A stretch of 64,000 bases of DNA. Source: Candidatus Pseudobacter hemicellulosilyticus (GTDB taxonomy: Bacteria; Bacteroidota; Bacteroidia; Chitinophagales; Chitinophagaceae). The notes under the pieces are model-generated. The model worked only from the letters and a program-made list of their open reading frames with translations, was not told where the DNA came from and did no database searches. Where the stretch lies: the NCBI GenBank assembly GCA_029202545.1, contig CP119311.1, forward strand, positions 2,852,001 to 2,916,000. Reading direction: 5' to 3'. Each line of letters begins with the position of its first letter. The stretch's first letter is position 1. A program made the position numbers and the translations under genes. This document shows, piece after piece, positions 8,317 through 16,931 of this stretch.

Positions 8317-9186
8317 ATGAAAACGGGTTTTGTAAATATTTTCGGCCGGCCCAATGCCGGTAAAAGCACCCTGCTGAACGCTCTTATGGGCGAGAAGCTG
8401 GCTATTGTTTCTCCCAAGGTGCAGACCACCCGTCATCGTATCAAGGGTATCCTGACCAGTGCTGATCACCAGATCATTATCTCCGATACGCCCGGCATCA
8501 TTGATCCCAAGTACAAACTGCAGGAAAAAATGATGATGGCCGTGAAAAGTGCGCTGGAGGATGCCGACCTGGCCCTGTTACTGGTAGATGTCAACGAAAA
8601 ATGGGAAGAGTCCGATGAGATCTTCCAGTCGCTGAAATTGCGGGTCCCTGCCATTGTGGTGATCAACAAGACAGATAAGGCCAGCGCCGCCACCAGGGAT
8701 AATGCCCTGGCGTTTTTCAGGGAGAAATCCTACTGCAGGGAAGCTATAGGGATATCAGCCCTGAAAGGACTGGATGTGGAACTGCTGATCCAGGCCGCTC
8801 TCCGGTTCCTGCCTGAAGGCGAACCCTTTTTCCCGGAAGATGAAATGACCGACCTGCCCACCCGCTTCTTTGTAGCGGAAATGGTGCGGGAAAAGATCTT
8901 TTACCTCTTCCAGGACGAGATACCCTACCATACCACGGTGATCATCACCGAATTCAAGGAAAAAACCACATTAATCAAAATAATTGCCGAGATCATTGTG
9001 CAGCGGGAATCGCAGAAAGGCATATTACTGGGCGAAAAAGGCAAGATGATCAAACAGCTGGGAACCGATGCCCGGAAAGATATTGAAGCTTTCCTGGGAC
9101 AAAAGGTCTTCCTGGAACTGTTTGTCAAAGTCCGCCCCAAATGGCGTGATAATGATCTCATGCTGAAAGAATACGGTTATCATTAA
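8317..9186 (+). CDS. era: GTPase Era
   Basis: 289 residues, normal length. Era binds the 3' end of 16S rRNA and assists 30S subunit maturation. The GTPase domain shows G1 GRPNAGKST (10-18), G3 DTPG, and G4 NKTD; the C-terminal KH RNA-binding domain is visible from about residue 200, including 'SQKGILLGEKGKMIKQLG' with its GxxG-type loop. It sits 15 bp upstream of der, another ribosome-assembly GTPase, so the two form a functional operon. Cytosolic or membrane-peripheral. Confidence 0.98.
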   Translation: MKTGFVNIFGRPNAGKSTLLNALMGEKLAIVSPKVQTTRHRIKGILTSADHQIIISDTPGIIDPKYKLQEKMMMAVKSALEDADLALLLVDVNEKWEESDEIFQSLKLRVPAIVVINKTDKASAATRDNALAFFREKSYCREAIGISALKGLDVELLIQAALRFLPEGEPFFPEDEMTDLPTRFFVAEMVREKIFYLFQDEIPYHTTVIITEFKEKTTLIKIIAEIIVQRESQKGILLGEKGKMIKQLGTDARKDIEAFLGQKVFLELFVKVRPKWRDNDLMLKEYGYH

Positions 9187-9201
9187 AAATCAGGAACAGA
9201 C

Positions 9202-10518
9202 ATGGCAGGTTTTACAGTTGCAATAGTGGGCAGGCCCAACGTAGGTAAAAGCACTCTATTTAATCGCTTGCTGGAACAGCGCAAAGCGATCGTGGATGAT
9301 ATCAGCGGTGTTACCCGCGACCGCCAGTACGGTGTGGCGGATTGGAATGGCAAGACCTTCAACGTCATTGACACCGGAGGTTTTGTACCCCAGAGTGAAG
9401 ATGTATTTGAAAGGGAGATCCGTAAACAGGTGCTGGTAGCCCTGGAAGAAGCCAATGCCATCGTTTTTATGGGCGATGCCGCCACTGGTATTACCGACCT
9501 GGACGAGGCCATGGCCGATCTGTTGCGCCGGACCGACAAGCCGGTGTTCCTGACAGTCAATAAAGTGGATAACCCGGAAAGACAGCTGGAGGCCACCGAA
9601 TTCTACGGGCTGGGTTTCGATAACATCTTTTTCCTCTCTTCCATGAGTGGCAGCGGCACCGGTGAACTGCTGGACGCCATCACCGAGATCATCACGGAGG
9701 ACCAGTCCACCGATACAGAAGAAGAGAACGCCCTGCCCCGTTTTGCCATTATGGGCCAGCCCAACGTAGGGAAATCTTCCCTGCTCAATGCCCTGATAGG
9801 CCAGGAGCGGACCATTGTCAGCGATATTGCCGGCACTACCCGCGATACCATTCACACCAGATACAATCTTTTCCAGAAGGAATTCATCCTGATCGATACC
9901 GCCGGTATCCGCCGGAAGACCAAAGTGCATGAGGACCTGGAATTCTATTCAGTGATCCGGGCTATCAAGGCCATGGATGAAGCCGATGTTTGTCTGCTCA
10001 TGCTGGACGCTGAAAAAGGCATTACCGCGCAAGACCTCAATATCTTCAGCCTCGCCTCCCGGAAAGGGAAGGGGATTGTGCTGTTGATCAACAAATGGGA
10101 CCTGATGGAAAAGGAAACCAATACGGCGCGCGACTATGAGGCCGAGCTGAAGAAAAGGATCGCCCCATTTTCTGATGTGCCCATCCTGTTCGTTTCCGCC
10201 AAGGATAAGCTCCGGATCCATAAGGCCATTGAAACGGCCCTGGAAGTGTATAGCAACAAATCCCGCAAAATACCTACTTCAAAGCTGAATGATGTGATGC
10301 TGAAGGCTATTGAAGCCTATCACCCGCCGGTGGTGAGGGGGAATCCTATCCGGATCAAATATGTTACCCAGCTGCCTACGCGTGTGCCTTCCTTTGCCTT
10401 TTTCTGCAATTTCCCGGACGATGTCAAGCAGCCCTATAAGAATTACCTGGAAAACCAGTTACGCCAGAATTTTCCCTTTAAAGGGGTACCGGTGCGGCTG
10501 TTCTTCCGTAAAAAATAG
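9202..10518 (+). CDS. der: Ribosome-assembly GTPase Der (EngA)
   Basis: 438 residues with the diagnostic tandem GTPase domains: first P-loop GRPNVGKST (10-18), second GQPNVGKSS (from about 185), each with DTGG/DTAG and NKVD/NKWD motifs, followed by a C-terminal KH-like domain. Der is required for 50S subunit assembly. Directly follows era (15-bp gap). No strong terminator is seen before the next promoter at 10609. Confidence 0.98.
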   Translation: MAGFTVAIVGRPNVGKSTLFNRLLEQRKAIVDDISGVTRDRQYGVADWNGKTFNVIDTGGFVPQSEDVFEREIRKQVLVALEEANAIVFMGDAATGITDLDEAMADLLRRTDKPVFLTVNKVDNPERQLEATEFYGLGFDNIFFLSSMSGSGTGELLDAITEIITEDQSTDTEEENALPRFAIMGQPNVGKSSLLNALIGQERTIVSDIAGTTRDTIHTRYNLFQKEFILIDTAGIRRKTKVHEDLEFYSVIRAIKAMDEADVCLLMLDAEKGITAQDLNIFSLASRKGKGIVLLINKWDLMEKETNTARDYEAELKKRIAPFSDVPILFVSAKDKLRIHKAIETALEVYSNKSRKIPTSKLNDVMLKAIEAYHPPVVRGNPIRIKYVTQLPTRVPSFAFFCNFPDDVKQPYKNYLENQLRQNFPFKGVPVRLFFRKK

Positions 10519-10608
10519 GGTAGAAGGGGTATTTCGGACAAGCTGGCTGGAATGGGGCAGTTGACGCCTGAACTTATTTCAACTATTTGAGTATTAATAT
10601 CCCAAATG

Positions 10609-10639
10609 TTTGCATAATAGCAAAAACCGATTACCTTTG
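10609..10639 (+). promoter_or_regulatory. Promoter of the small lipoprotein gene
   Basis: TTTG (10609-10612), 19-bp spacer, TACCTTTG (10632-10639): textbook Bacteroidota promoter, 35 bp before the ATG. Confidence 0.85.
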
Positions 10640-10674
10640 CGCGCATCTCATTAAAACTCAAAAAGCAAGTTCGC

Positions 10675-10869
10675 ATGAAAAAATTATTCGCAATCCTGGC
10701 TGTAGCCGGTGTACTGGTAGCCTGCAATGACAGTGGTAAAACTGAAGACGCTAAAGCTGCTGATTCTGTAGCTCCCACTGCTGCTCCTGCTCCTGACAGC
10801 ACCCTGGTTACTCCTGACTCTACCAAGACTGCTGACAGCACGCACATCCATGCTGATTCTGCCAAGTAA
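10675..10869 (+). CDS. Small putative lipoprotein, Ala/Asp/Ser/Thr-rich
   Basis: 64 residues. A lipoprotein signal peptide ends in the lipobox LVAC (Cys17), so the mature protein is a lipid-anchored 48-residue chain. That chain is low-complexity and acidic, with repeated PDST/ADST units and no predicted fold. It has its own strong promoter (10609-10639) and terminator (10911-10936), so it is a genuine, probably well-expressed monocistronic gene. Function unknown. Confidence 0.82.
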   Translation: MKKLFAILAVAGVLVACNDSGKTEDAKAADSVAPTAAPAPDSTLVTPDSTKTADSTHIHADSAK

Positions 10870-10910
10870 GTAGTACAGTGTAAACAATACTCACTTCTTG
10901 CAAGAAGTTG

Positions 10911-10936
10911 CCCCGGACAGGTTCCGGGGTTTTTTA
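10911..10936 (+). terminator. Rho-independent terminator of the small lipoprotein gene
   Basis: Stem CCCCGGA / TCCGGGG with a short loop followed by seven Ts. Confidence 0.92.
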
Positions 10937-11016
10937 TTGCCTGAAACATTGGTATGCTGCCCTGATCGGGCGCTTTGCGACAGTCAACGTCCCTACAAAG
11001 GAATACAATTGTACTT

Positions 11017-11400
11017 GGGAAGATAAGCCGTGGCCCATGTAAACAGCCGTCTGATCACCATCTTCCTGAACTTGCTGGTCCTCAACGCGCTTGCCCTTGG
11101 TTCGTCCAAAAATATCTCTATCCCCACCAAACAGTAAACGGCTTTTTTTGAGAAGATAAGCCGCAGCACCAGGCAAGCTGTCTGTAGCCCGCCATCTTCC
11201 TGAACTTGGTGGCACTCAACGCGCTTGCCCTTGGTTCGTCCAAAAATATCTCCAGCCCCGTCAAACAGCAAACAGTTATTTTTTGGGAAGAAGGGCCTCG
11301 GAGCCAGGCAAACTTCCTCCTGCTCAAGCTATCCTGAACCTGCTGACAATCAACTTATTTGCGCTCTGTTACGTACAGGTTCTTGCCAGGTCCCGCCGAT
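11017..11400. repeat. Degenerate tandem repeat, ~134-bp unit, three copies
   Basis: Units start at 11017, 11150 and 11285, each opening with (G/T)GGGAAGA or GAGAAGATAAG. The first two are close copies, sharing for example CATCTTCCTGAACTT and CAACGCGCTTGCCC, and each contains TTGGTTCGTCCAAAAATATCT-type sequence (11097-11117 and 11231-11251). The third is clearly related at its start but decays after about 80 bp. The period is not a multiple of three, so the small open frames through it are not repeats of a protein. The same core occurs elsewhere in gene-free gaps at 25476, 30295, 55165 and 55206. Confidence 0.85.
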
Positions 11401-11784
11401 ACCCCTCCCTTATATTGGAGAAAACGGCCCCGCCCCGGTCATCTTTCCCGGCATACCCCTCAAATTTGACATTTTTCGTATGTCCAAGGGAGATGGTTAA
11501 TTAAACAACTTTTTTCTTGCGGGCCCGGGTAACCGTAAAACCTGGCCGCGGCGCGGTGTCTGGGTAGTCTGGGCGGCCGTTTCGGAACGTTTTTCCAATC
11601 GCCGGAAACCGCGGTTTTGCTGTGGAAATCAAATTTTTCCAAAGCTTGCAGGGATTGTCTATTTATTGTAAATTGCTGGCCTGAACCACAGACTTCTCCT
11701 TATTCCTTAATATTCCGCTTCCTACCTAAAAACCTCTGCGATCCACATCTCCTGTGCATTTTAGTGCTTAAACTACTCTACAGT
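11401..11784. other. Gene-free stretch before the T9SS protein gene
   Basis: No credible ORF, RNA or clear promoter. The open frame that runs in from 11617 lacks coding character until the ATG at 11785 and is taken as leader. G/C-rich islands (near 11520-11600) alternate with A/T-rich ones. Confidence 0.5.
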
Positions 11785-14232
11785 ATGCAAAAAATTTACT
11801 TGCTCTTCGTGGCATTATTGCTATGCTGCGTATCTATTACCCATGCACAAACGAGGTATTGGGTAGGACCGGCCAACGGCCTCTGGTCCTCCTCAGCCAA
11901 CTGGTCTGCTACCCAGGGCGGCGGCGGCGGGACAACAGTCCCCGGCGATGGCGCCTCTGTAATTTTTACCCAGGAGTCAACTGTACAGGCTGACCTTTCC
12001 AGCGATCTATCCCTCAGCAGCTTACAAGTCATTAATTCGGCGAATGTTAAATTGTACACCACCACCATAGGAGGCGTACCCCGTATTATCACCATTACCG
12101 GTAACAGCCCCGCCCCCAATGAATCCTTCCTGATCCAGTCCGGCGCAAAGCTGGTGGACAGCACTGCGGGTAACGGCCGGTTTGTACTGTCCTTTGGCAC
12201 AGCGGCTACCGGAAGGGTGGATGGAACCTGGGTACTTACCGGAGCGCCGGGATCCACGCTTAACTTTGGCGCTGGTCTGCAACTGCCCAATGATATGAGC
12301 GCTACCACGCAATTGGTAATCAATGGCTCCATCATCCAGGAGGAAGTATCCATAAACCCTGCTACCGGAACGGGTACCCATGGCCTGATGACCTTCAACA
12401 GCGGTTCTTTGTTCCATGTTAAAAAGGACAATGGCGCTACTCCCCATGCTACCTGGAATGCCAGTTCCACCATACTGATCACCGGCGCTGTCACTAACCT
12501 GGCCTCCATTTCCGGTTCACCTGTACCGGGAGGCGTAGGTAATATAGTGGTCAACAGTCCCAATATTGCCAACCCCATTCACTGGGCGCTTCCCAATGGC
12601 CTGGTAATAAAGGGGAACCTGGAGTTCCTTAATACCAATAACCAGTTCATTACACTGGCTTCCACTATTTCTCCGACAGTAGCCAAAAGCTATACCATTA
12701 ATGGTAACCTGGATATCAGCAGCAGCACTAAGGTTTACCTGGCCCGTCAGGCAGCAACTGCTGATATATCCTATGAACTCCAGGTAGATGGCAATTTCAA
12801 CCTTGCCGGCAGCTTTGACCTTCGTGAGTTCTCTTCCTCCTATACGCTCTCTGAGCCCAGCGTGCTGCGGGTGAAAGGCAGTTTTGTACAGACCGGCGCA
12901 GGCTATTTCGGCGCCAGCGCCACTGCTGTCAGCAGCGCTACCGAACTGTATGTCCTTGAAATGAATGGAACGGCTGCACAAACCATCAGCTCTTCCACCC
13001 AGACTATTGACAACAACCAGAACATGGTGACCCTCCGCCTTAATAACGCGGCAGGCGTTACCCTGCTGACGCCATTGGCCGTTGGTAAGATCAGCTGGAA
13101 CTCGGCAGGAAAAGGCAAGCTGCTGACCAGCGTTGGCAGCCTGCTGACCATTAATAATACACAGTATTCCGATCCCACCGTTATCAATATGCCTGCCGAC
13201 AACGGCTATATCAGCGGTCCTGTAACCCGTAAAACCACCGGCACGGGTGAATTACGGTTCCCCGTAGGCAAGGGCAGCAGCGCCCTGCGGTATGTAGATG
13301 TGGTTCCTGTTGACGCCACCCCGGGCAATGCGCCTTCCTCCTATACCGTGGAATATTTCAATGCTGTATATAATGTTGTTGCTGTGAGTACACCGCTGCG
13401 GGCGGTTACCAACCAGGAATACTGGACCATTGACCGCAACAGCGGCAGCGATGCCCGCGTGATCCTGCACCTCAATGGTGTTTCTAAGATCCCCGGTACT
13501 ACGGCCACAGATCGCGTAGTAGTAGCCCGCTTCAACAGCGGAACCACCAGCTGGGAAAGCATTAAGGGAACAGATGGTACTGAGATCAATCCTGGTAATG
13601 TCACTACCGGCTCAGTAACCTCCGAATTGCTTACCAGCTTCAGCCCCTTTACACTTGGAATTGTGCCTGGCAATTCATTGCCTGTTTATCTCGTTGATTT
13701 CAATGCTAAAAAAGGAAGCGGCAATACAGCCCTCCTGACCTGGACCGTGACCAGCAATTCTGATCCCGACAGGTTTGAAGTGCTGCGTTCCGCCGACGGC
13801 GCCAACTTCAGCAGCATCGGTACTGTAACGGCAACCGCCGGCCAGCTGAATTTCAGCTTCACGGATCCCAGCCTGCCCGTAGGCACCACCTATTACAGGC
13901 TGCGCATGATTGACAGGAGCAATGTGCCGATGATGAGCAAGATCATTGCCCTGATCAATGGCGCCGAAGGTTTTGTGATCACTTCCCTGACGCCCACTGT
14001 TGTGGTGAGCCAGGCTAAGCTGAGCGTCAGCTCTTCCCGGAAAGCCAGTCTTCGGCTGGTGGTTACCGATACCTACGGCAGGACCATCCTGCAACAGGTG
14101 AGCGGTATCAGCGCCGGCAGCCAGGATATATGGATCAATGGCCTGTCCATCCTGCCCGCAGGTACTTACCAGGTGACCGGTTACCTGGATAACGGTACCC
14201 GTACCAGCACGATGCGGTTCATTAAACGATAG
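11785..14232 (+). CDS. Large surface/secreted protein with T9SS-type C-terminal region
   Basis: 815 residues from the ATG at 11785, chosen because it gives an immediate signal peptide (MQKIYLLFVALLLCCVSITHAQ). The mature N-terminus 'TRYWVGPANGLWSSSANWS' is typical of large Bacteroidota surface proteins with G8/beta-helix-like strands; the middle is Thr/Ser/Asn-rich beta structure. From about residue 630 comes a fibronectin-like region ('LPVYLVDFNAKKGSGNTALLTW' style, 'YYRLRMIDRSN') and the last ~80 residues resemble a type IX secretion C-terminal sorting domain, ending with 'LPAGTYQVTGYLDNG' and a basic tail. Likely exported across the outer membrane by T9SS and attached to the surface. Ligand or enzyme activity not recognisable. 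Confidence 0.85.
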   Translation: MQKIYLLFVALLLCCVSITHAQTRYWVGPANGLWSSSANWSATQGGGGGTTVPGDGASVIFTQESTVQADLSSDLSLSSLQVINSANVKLYTTTIGGVPRIITITGNSPAPNESFLIQSGAKLVDSTAGNGRFVLSFGTAATGRVDGTWVLTGAPGSTLNFGAGLQLPNDMSATTQLVINGSIIQEEVSINPATGTGTHGLMTFNSGSLFHVKKDNGATPHATWNASSTILITGAVTNLASISGSPVPGGVGNIVVNSPNIANPIHWALPNGLVIKGNLEFLNTNNQFITLASTISPTVAKSYTINGNLDISSSTKVYLARQAATADISYELQVDGNFNLAGSFDLREFSSSYTLSEPSVLRVKGSFVQTGAGYFGASATAVSSATELYVLEMNGTAAQTISSSTQTIDNNQNMVTLRLNNAAGVTLLTPLAVGKISWNSAGKGKLLTSVGSLLTINNTQYSDPTVINMPADNGYISGPVTRKTTGTGELRFPVGKGSSALRYVDVVPVDATPGNAPSSYTVEYFNAVYNVVAVSTPLRAVTNQEYWTIDRNSGSDARVILHLNGVSKIPGTTATDRVVVARFNSGTTSWESIKGTDGTEINPGNVTTGSVTSELLTSFSPFTLGIVPGNSLPVYLVDFNAKKGSGNTALLTWTVTSNSDPDRFEVLRSADGANFSSIGTVTATAGQLNFSFTDPSLPVGTTYYRLRMIDRSNVPMMSKIIALINGAEGFVITSLTPTVVVSQAKLSVSSSRKASLRLVVTDTYGRTILQQVSGISAGSQDIWINGLSILPAGTYQVTGYLDNGTRTSTMRFIKR

Positions 14233-14259
14233 TAGTCATACAGTAGAGATCTTAATACA

Positions 14260-14293
14260 GACAGAGGCCGTATCAGCTGATACGGCCTCTGTC
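14260..14293. terminator. Perfect 34-bp palindrome, probable terminator
   Basis: GACAGAGGCCGTATCAG and its exact complement abut without a loop (14260-14276 / 14277-14293). It lies 27 bp after the T9SS gene stop. There is no proper T-run, so termination is likely but may be inefficient. Confidence 0.7.
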
Positions 14294-14427
14294 ATTTGGC
14301 AACAGGCCATTTGAATGAATAGGACGTCCCTGATCCCGGAGCTATCCGGGATTTTTCCATTTTCGTAAACAATCAATTTGCTGTTCGCAATACTTTCGCG
14401 CCATAAATAACCCTTTAATTAATCAAC

Positions 14428-16848
14428 ATGGTAAGATCTTTAGCACTCCTGATGGGGTGCCTTTTGTTGTCGTTTTGTTTAGTGGCCCAGGAAAGATGGG
14501 GCAGTATCCAGGGCGCAGTGCTTACATCAGACAGGAAGCCGGCTTCCAATGTTAGCGTTCTGATAAAAGACGCCAGACAAGGTACTGCAACCGACAATTA
14601 CGGTCATTTTGAATTTGCCAGGCTAAAACCCGGTAGTTATACAATCCTTGTTTCCCTGCTTGGCTATGAGCCCCTGGAGCAGGTAGTACAGGTGGCAGCC
14701 GGACAGGTGGCTTCAACGGAATTTGAGCTGAAACTGAGCAGTTCAGAGCTGGCGGTTGTGATCGTTACGGCAGGTAAGAATAAATTCCTGGTGAAGAAAA
14801 GCGCTACAGTTGCCAAAATGCCGCTGAGCAATCTTGAAAATCCACAAGCTTATAGTAGTGTTTCCAAAGAGCTGATCAAGGAACAGATGACCATAGATTT
14901 CAGCAACCTGGTGAAAAATGCGCCCGGCGTTTTTAAAGTGTCGGCTAACCGTGGTATCAATACGGATGGCGCTACTTATTATAGTCTCCGTGGTTTCAGA
15001 ACTGAGGTGTCGATGGTGGATGGCGTGCCTACCCAGACGAACGGAGAGATCGATCCGGCGAATGTTGAGAAAGTTGAATTGCTGCGCGGACCGTCGGCTG
15101 CCCTTTATGGCGGTGCTGTAACGGCATTTGGCGGGGTGATCAACCTCATTACCCGGAAACCGCAGGAAAAGTTCGGCGGCGAGGTATCCTATCTTACCGG
15201 CAGCTTTAACCTCAACAGGGCCACTGCGGATGTGTATGGGCCGCTTAATAAGGAAGGCAATCTGCTGGGGCGTGTAAATATTGCGTATCAGCAGCAGAAC
15301 AGCTGGCAGGATGCCGGTTTCAGGAAGTCTTTCTTCGTTGCGCCAGCCCTGGAGTACCGTGTCAATGAAAGGCTGAAGATCAATTTCAATGCTGAATTGT
15401 ATACTTCTGAATTTACTACCCCTTCTGCCATATTCCTGAACAGGACGCGTGCATTTGTAGCTACCAGCCCGGATGAGCTGCATTTCAACTTCAAAAGATC
15501 TTATACCAACAATGATCTTACTATGAAGAACCCGACCGCCAATATGCGGGCCCAGTTCGAGTACAAAATGTCCGGGCAATGGACTTCCCAGACCATTATC
15601 TCCAGCAATAACAGGGAGTCAAAAGGTTACTACCAGTACCAGTTCATACGTAAAGCCACAGATGATACGCTTGAAAGGAATATCTCTTATCAGAACACTA
15701 TGAACGCCAACCTGGATGTTCAGCAGAATTTCGTGGGAGATTTCAGGATCGGTAAATTCCGTAACAGGCTGCTGGTTGGACTGGATTATCTTAACCAGAA
15801 AATAAAAAATGATAATTCGCCCTACATTGTATTCGATCTGGTTGATGCGCTGAATCCCAAAGATCCCAATTATTCAAAGGTCAACCGCGCTGCGGTAGAT
15901 GCGAGACTGGCCGCCAGCACAGCAAAAGGAGTAAGGAATAGCACCGGAACAAATATTTACAGTGCGTACGCAGCGGACGTGTTCAATGTCACGGATAACT
16001 TATCTGCAATGCTGAGCCTTCGGGTAGACCGGTTTGAGAGCAGGGGAACTTATGACTTTGCCACTGACACTGTGGTCGCTAATACAAAGTATGGGCAAAC
16101 GGCCCTGTCGCCCAAACTTGGGATCGTGTACCAGGTGATCAAAGATCGGATCTCTGTGTTTGCCAATTATATGAATGGATTTTCCAACCTGGCTCCTGTA
16201 GTGCAGCCGCTGGGTGATATTTCCGGTGTGATGAAGCCCATGCAGGCCAACCAGTGGGAAACAGGCATCAAACTGGATCTGTTCAACGGAAAGCTTAATA
16301 TGACTGTCAGCTACTATGAAATAGAAGTGGACAAACTGATCCGGGATGAGCAGATTGAGCGGGACAATAATACGTACAACATCAAGGTGCAGGATGGCAC
16401 TCAGTTCAGCAAAGGGTTTGAAGTGGAGGTGATTGCCAATCCCTTCAGTGGTCTTAACCTGGTGGCGGGTTACTCCCACAATAACAGCAAGCTGACAAAA
16501 TCCGCCGTAAAAGCCACTCAGGACAGGCGGCCACCCGGGGCTGGTCCTGCTGATCTGGGTAACCTGTGGATCAGCTATGGTTTCCCCAAAGGAAAGCTGA
16601 AAGGACTGGGCGCCGGTTTCGGTGGCAATTATGTTGGTGATTTCATGACAGCCAACTCGGCAGTGACCGGCGTTTTCACAATTCCCAGCTACACTTTGCT
16701 GAACGCAACGGTCTTCTATGAGACCAAAGCATTCCGGTTCGGTGTAAAAGTGGATAACCTGACAGATGAGCTGTATTTTGCAGGACAGGGCGTACTGGCC
16801 CCACAAATGCCAAGGGCGCTGATCGCCAATGTAACGATGAAGTTTTAA
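14428..16848 (+). CDS. TonB-dependent siderophore-type receptor
   Basis: 806 residues: signal peptide (about 1-20), carboxypeptidase-regulatory-like domain (about 25-105, 'GSIQGAVLTSDRKPASNVSV'), plug (about 130-250, with 'YYSLRGFRTEVSMVDGVP' and 'VELLRGPSAALYGG'), then a large beta-barrel ending in the classic C-terminal phenylalanine (VTMKF). The plug and barrel pattern is that of the FhuA/ferric-siderophore class. Substrate is not certain: no siderophore or iron gene is adjacent and no Fur-like box was recognised. Upstream (14391-14398) is TACTTTCG, a weak -7 match. The gene ends at a strong bidirectional terminator. Confidence 0.92.
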   Translation: MVRSLALLMGCLLLSFCLVAQERWGSIQGAVLTSDRKPASNVSVLIKDARQGTATDNYGHFEFARLKPGSYTILVSLLGYEPLEQVVQVAAGQVASTEFELKLSSSELAVVIVTAGKNKFLVKKSATVAKMPLSNLENPQAYSSVSKELIKEQMTIDFSNLVKNAPGVFKVSANRGINTDGATYYSLRGFRTEVSMVDGVPTQTNGEIDPANVEKVELLRGPSAALYGGAVTAFGGVINLITRKPQEKFGGEVSYLTGSFNLNRATADVYGPLNKEGNLLGRVNIAYQQQNSWQDAGFRKSFFVAPALEYRVNERLKINFNAELYTSEFTTPSAIFLNRTRAFVATSPDELHFNFKRSYTNNDLTMKNPTANMRAQFEYKMSGQWTSQTIISSNNRESKGYYQYQFIRKATDDTLERNISYQNTMNANLDVQQNFVGDFRIGKFRNRLLVGLDYLNQKIKNDNSPYIVFDLVDALNPKDPNYSKVNRAAVDARLAASTAKGVRNSTGTNIYSAYAADVFNVTDNLSAMLSLRVDRFESRGTYDFATDTVVANTKYGQTALSPKLGIVYQVIKDRISVFANYMNGFSNLAPVVQPLGDISGVMKPMQANQWETGIKLDLFNGKLNMTVSYYEIEVDKLIRDEQIERDNNTYNIKVQDGTQFSKGFEVEVIANPFSGLNLVAGYSHNNSKLTKSAVKATQDRRPPGAGPADLGNLWISYGFPKGKLKGLGAGFGGNYVGDFMTANSAVTGVFTIPSYTLLNATVFYETKAFRFGVKVDNLTDELYFAGQGVLAPQMPRALIANVTMKF

Positions 16849-16874
16849 GCAGCAACAGTAGTTGCTATTGGAAT

Positions 16875-16921
16875 AAACAGAAGATCCTGTCTTGTCAGCA
16901 ACAAGACAGGATCTTCTGTTT
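16875..16921. terminator. Bidirectional terminator between convergent genes
   Basis: A perfect 21-bp stem (16875-16895 with 16901-16921) and 5-nt loop CAGCA, ending in TTT on one strand and in an A/T-rich tract on the other. It separates the convergent receptor (+) and DUF4954 (-) genes. Confidence 0.88.
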
Positions 16922-16931
16922 ATGTTGTATT

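Noticed and set aside
10993..11327. Several overlapping minus-strand small ORFs in the 134-bp repeat
   Set aside because: Repeat period is not a multiple of three, so similar peptides appear in different frames; no start or domain support.
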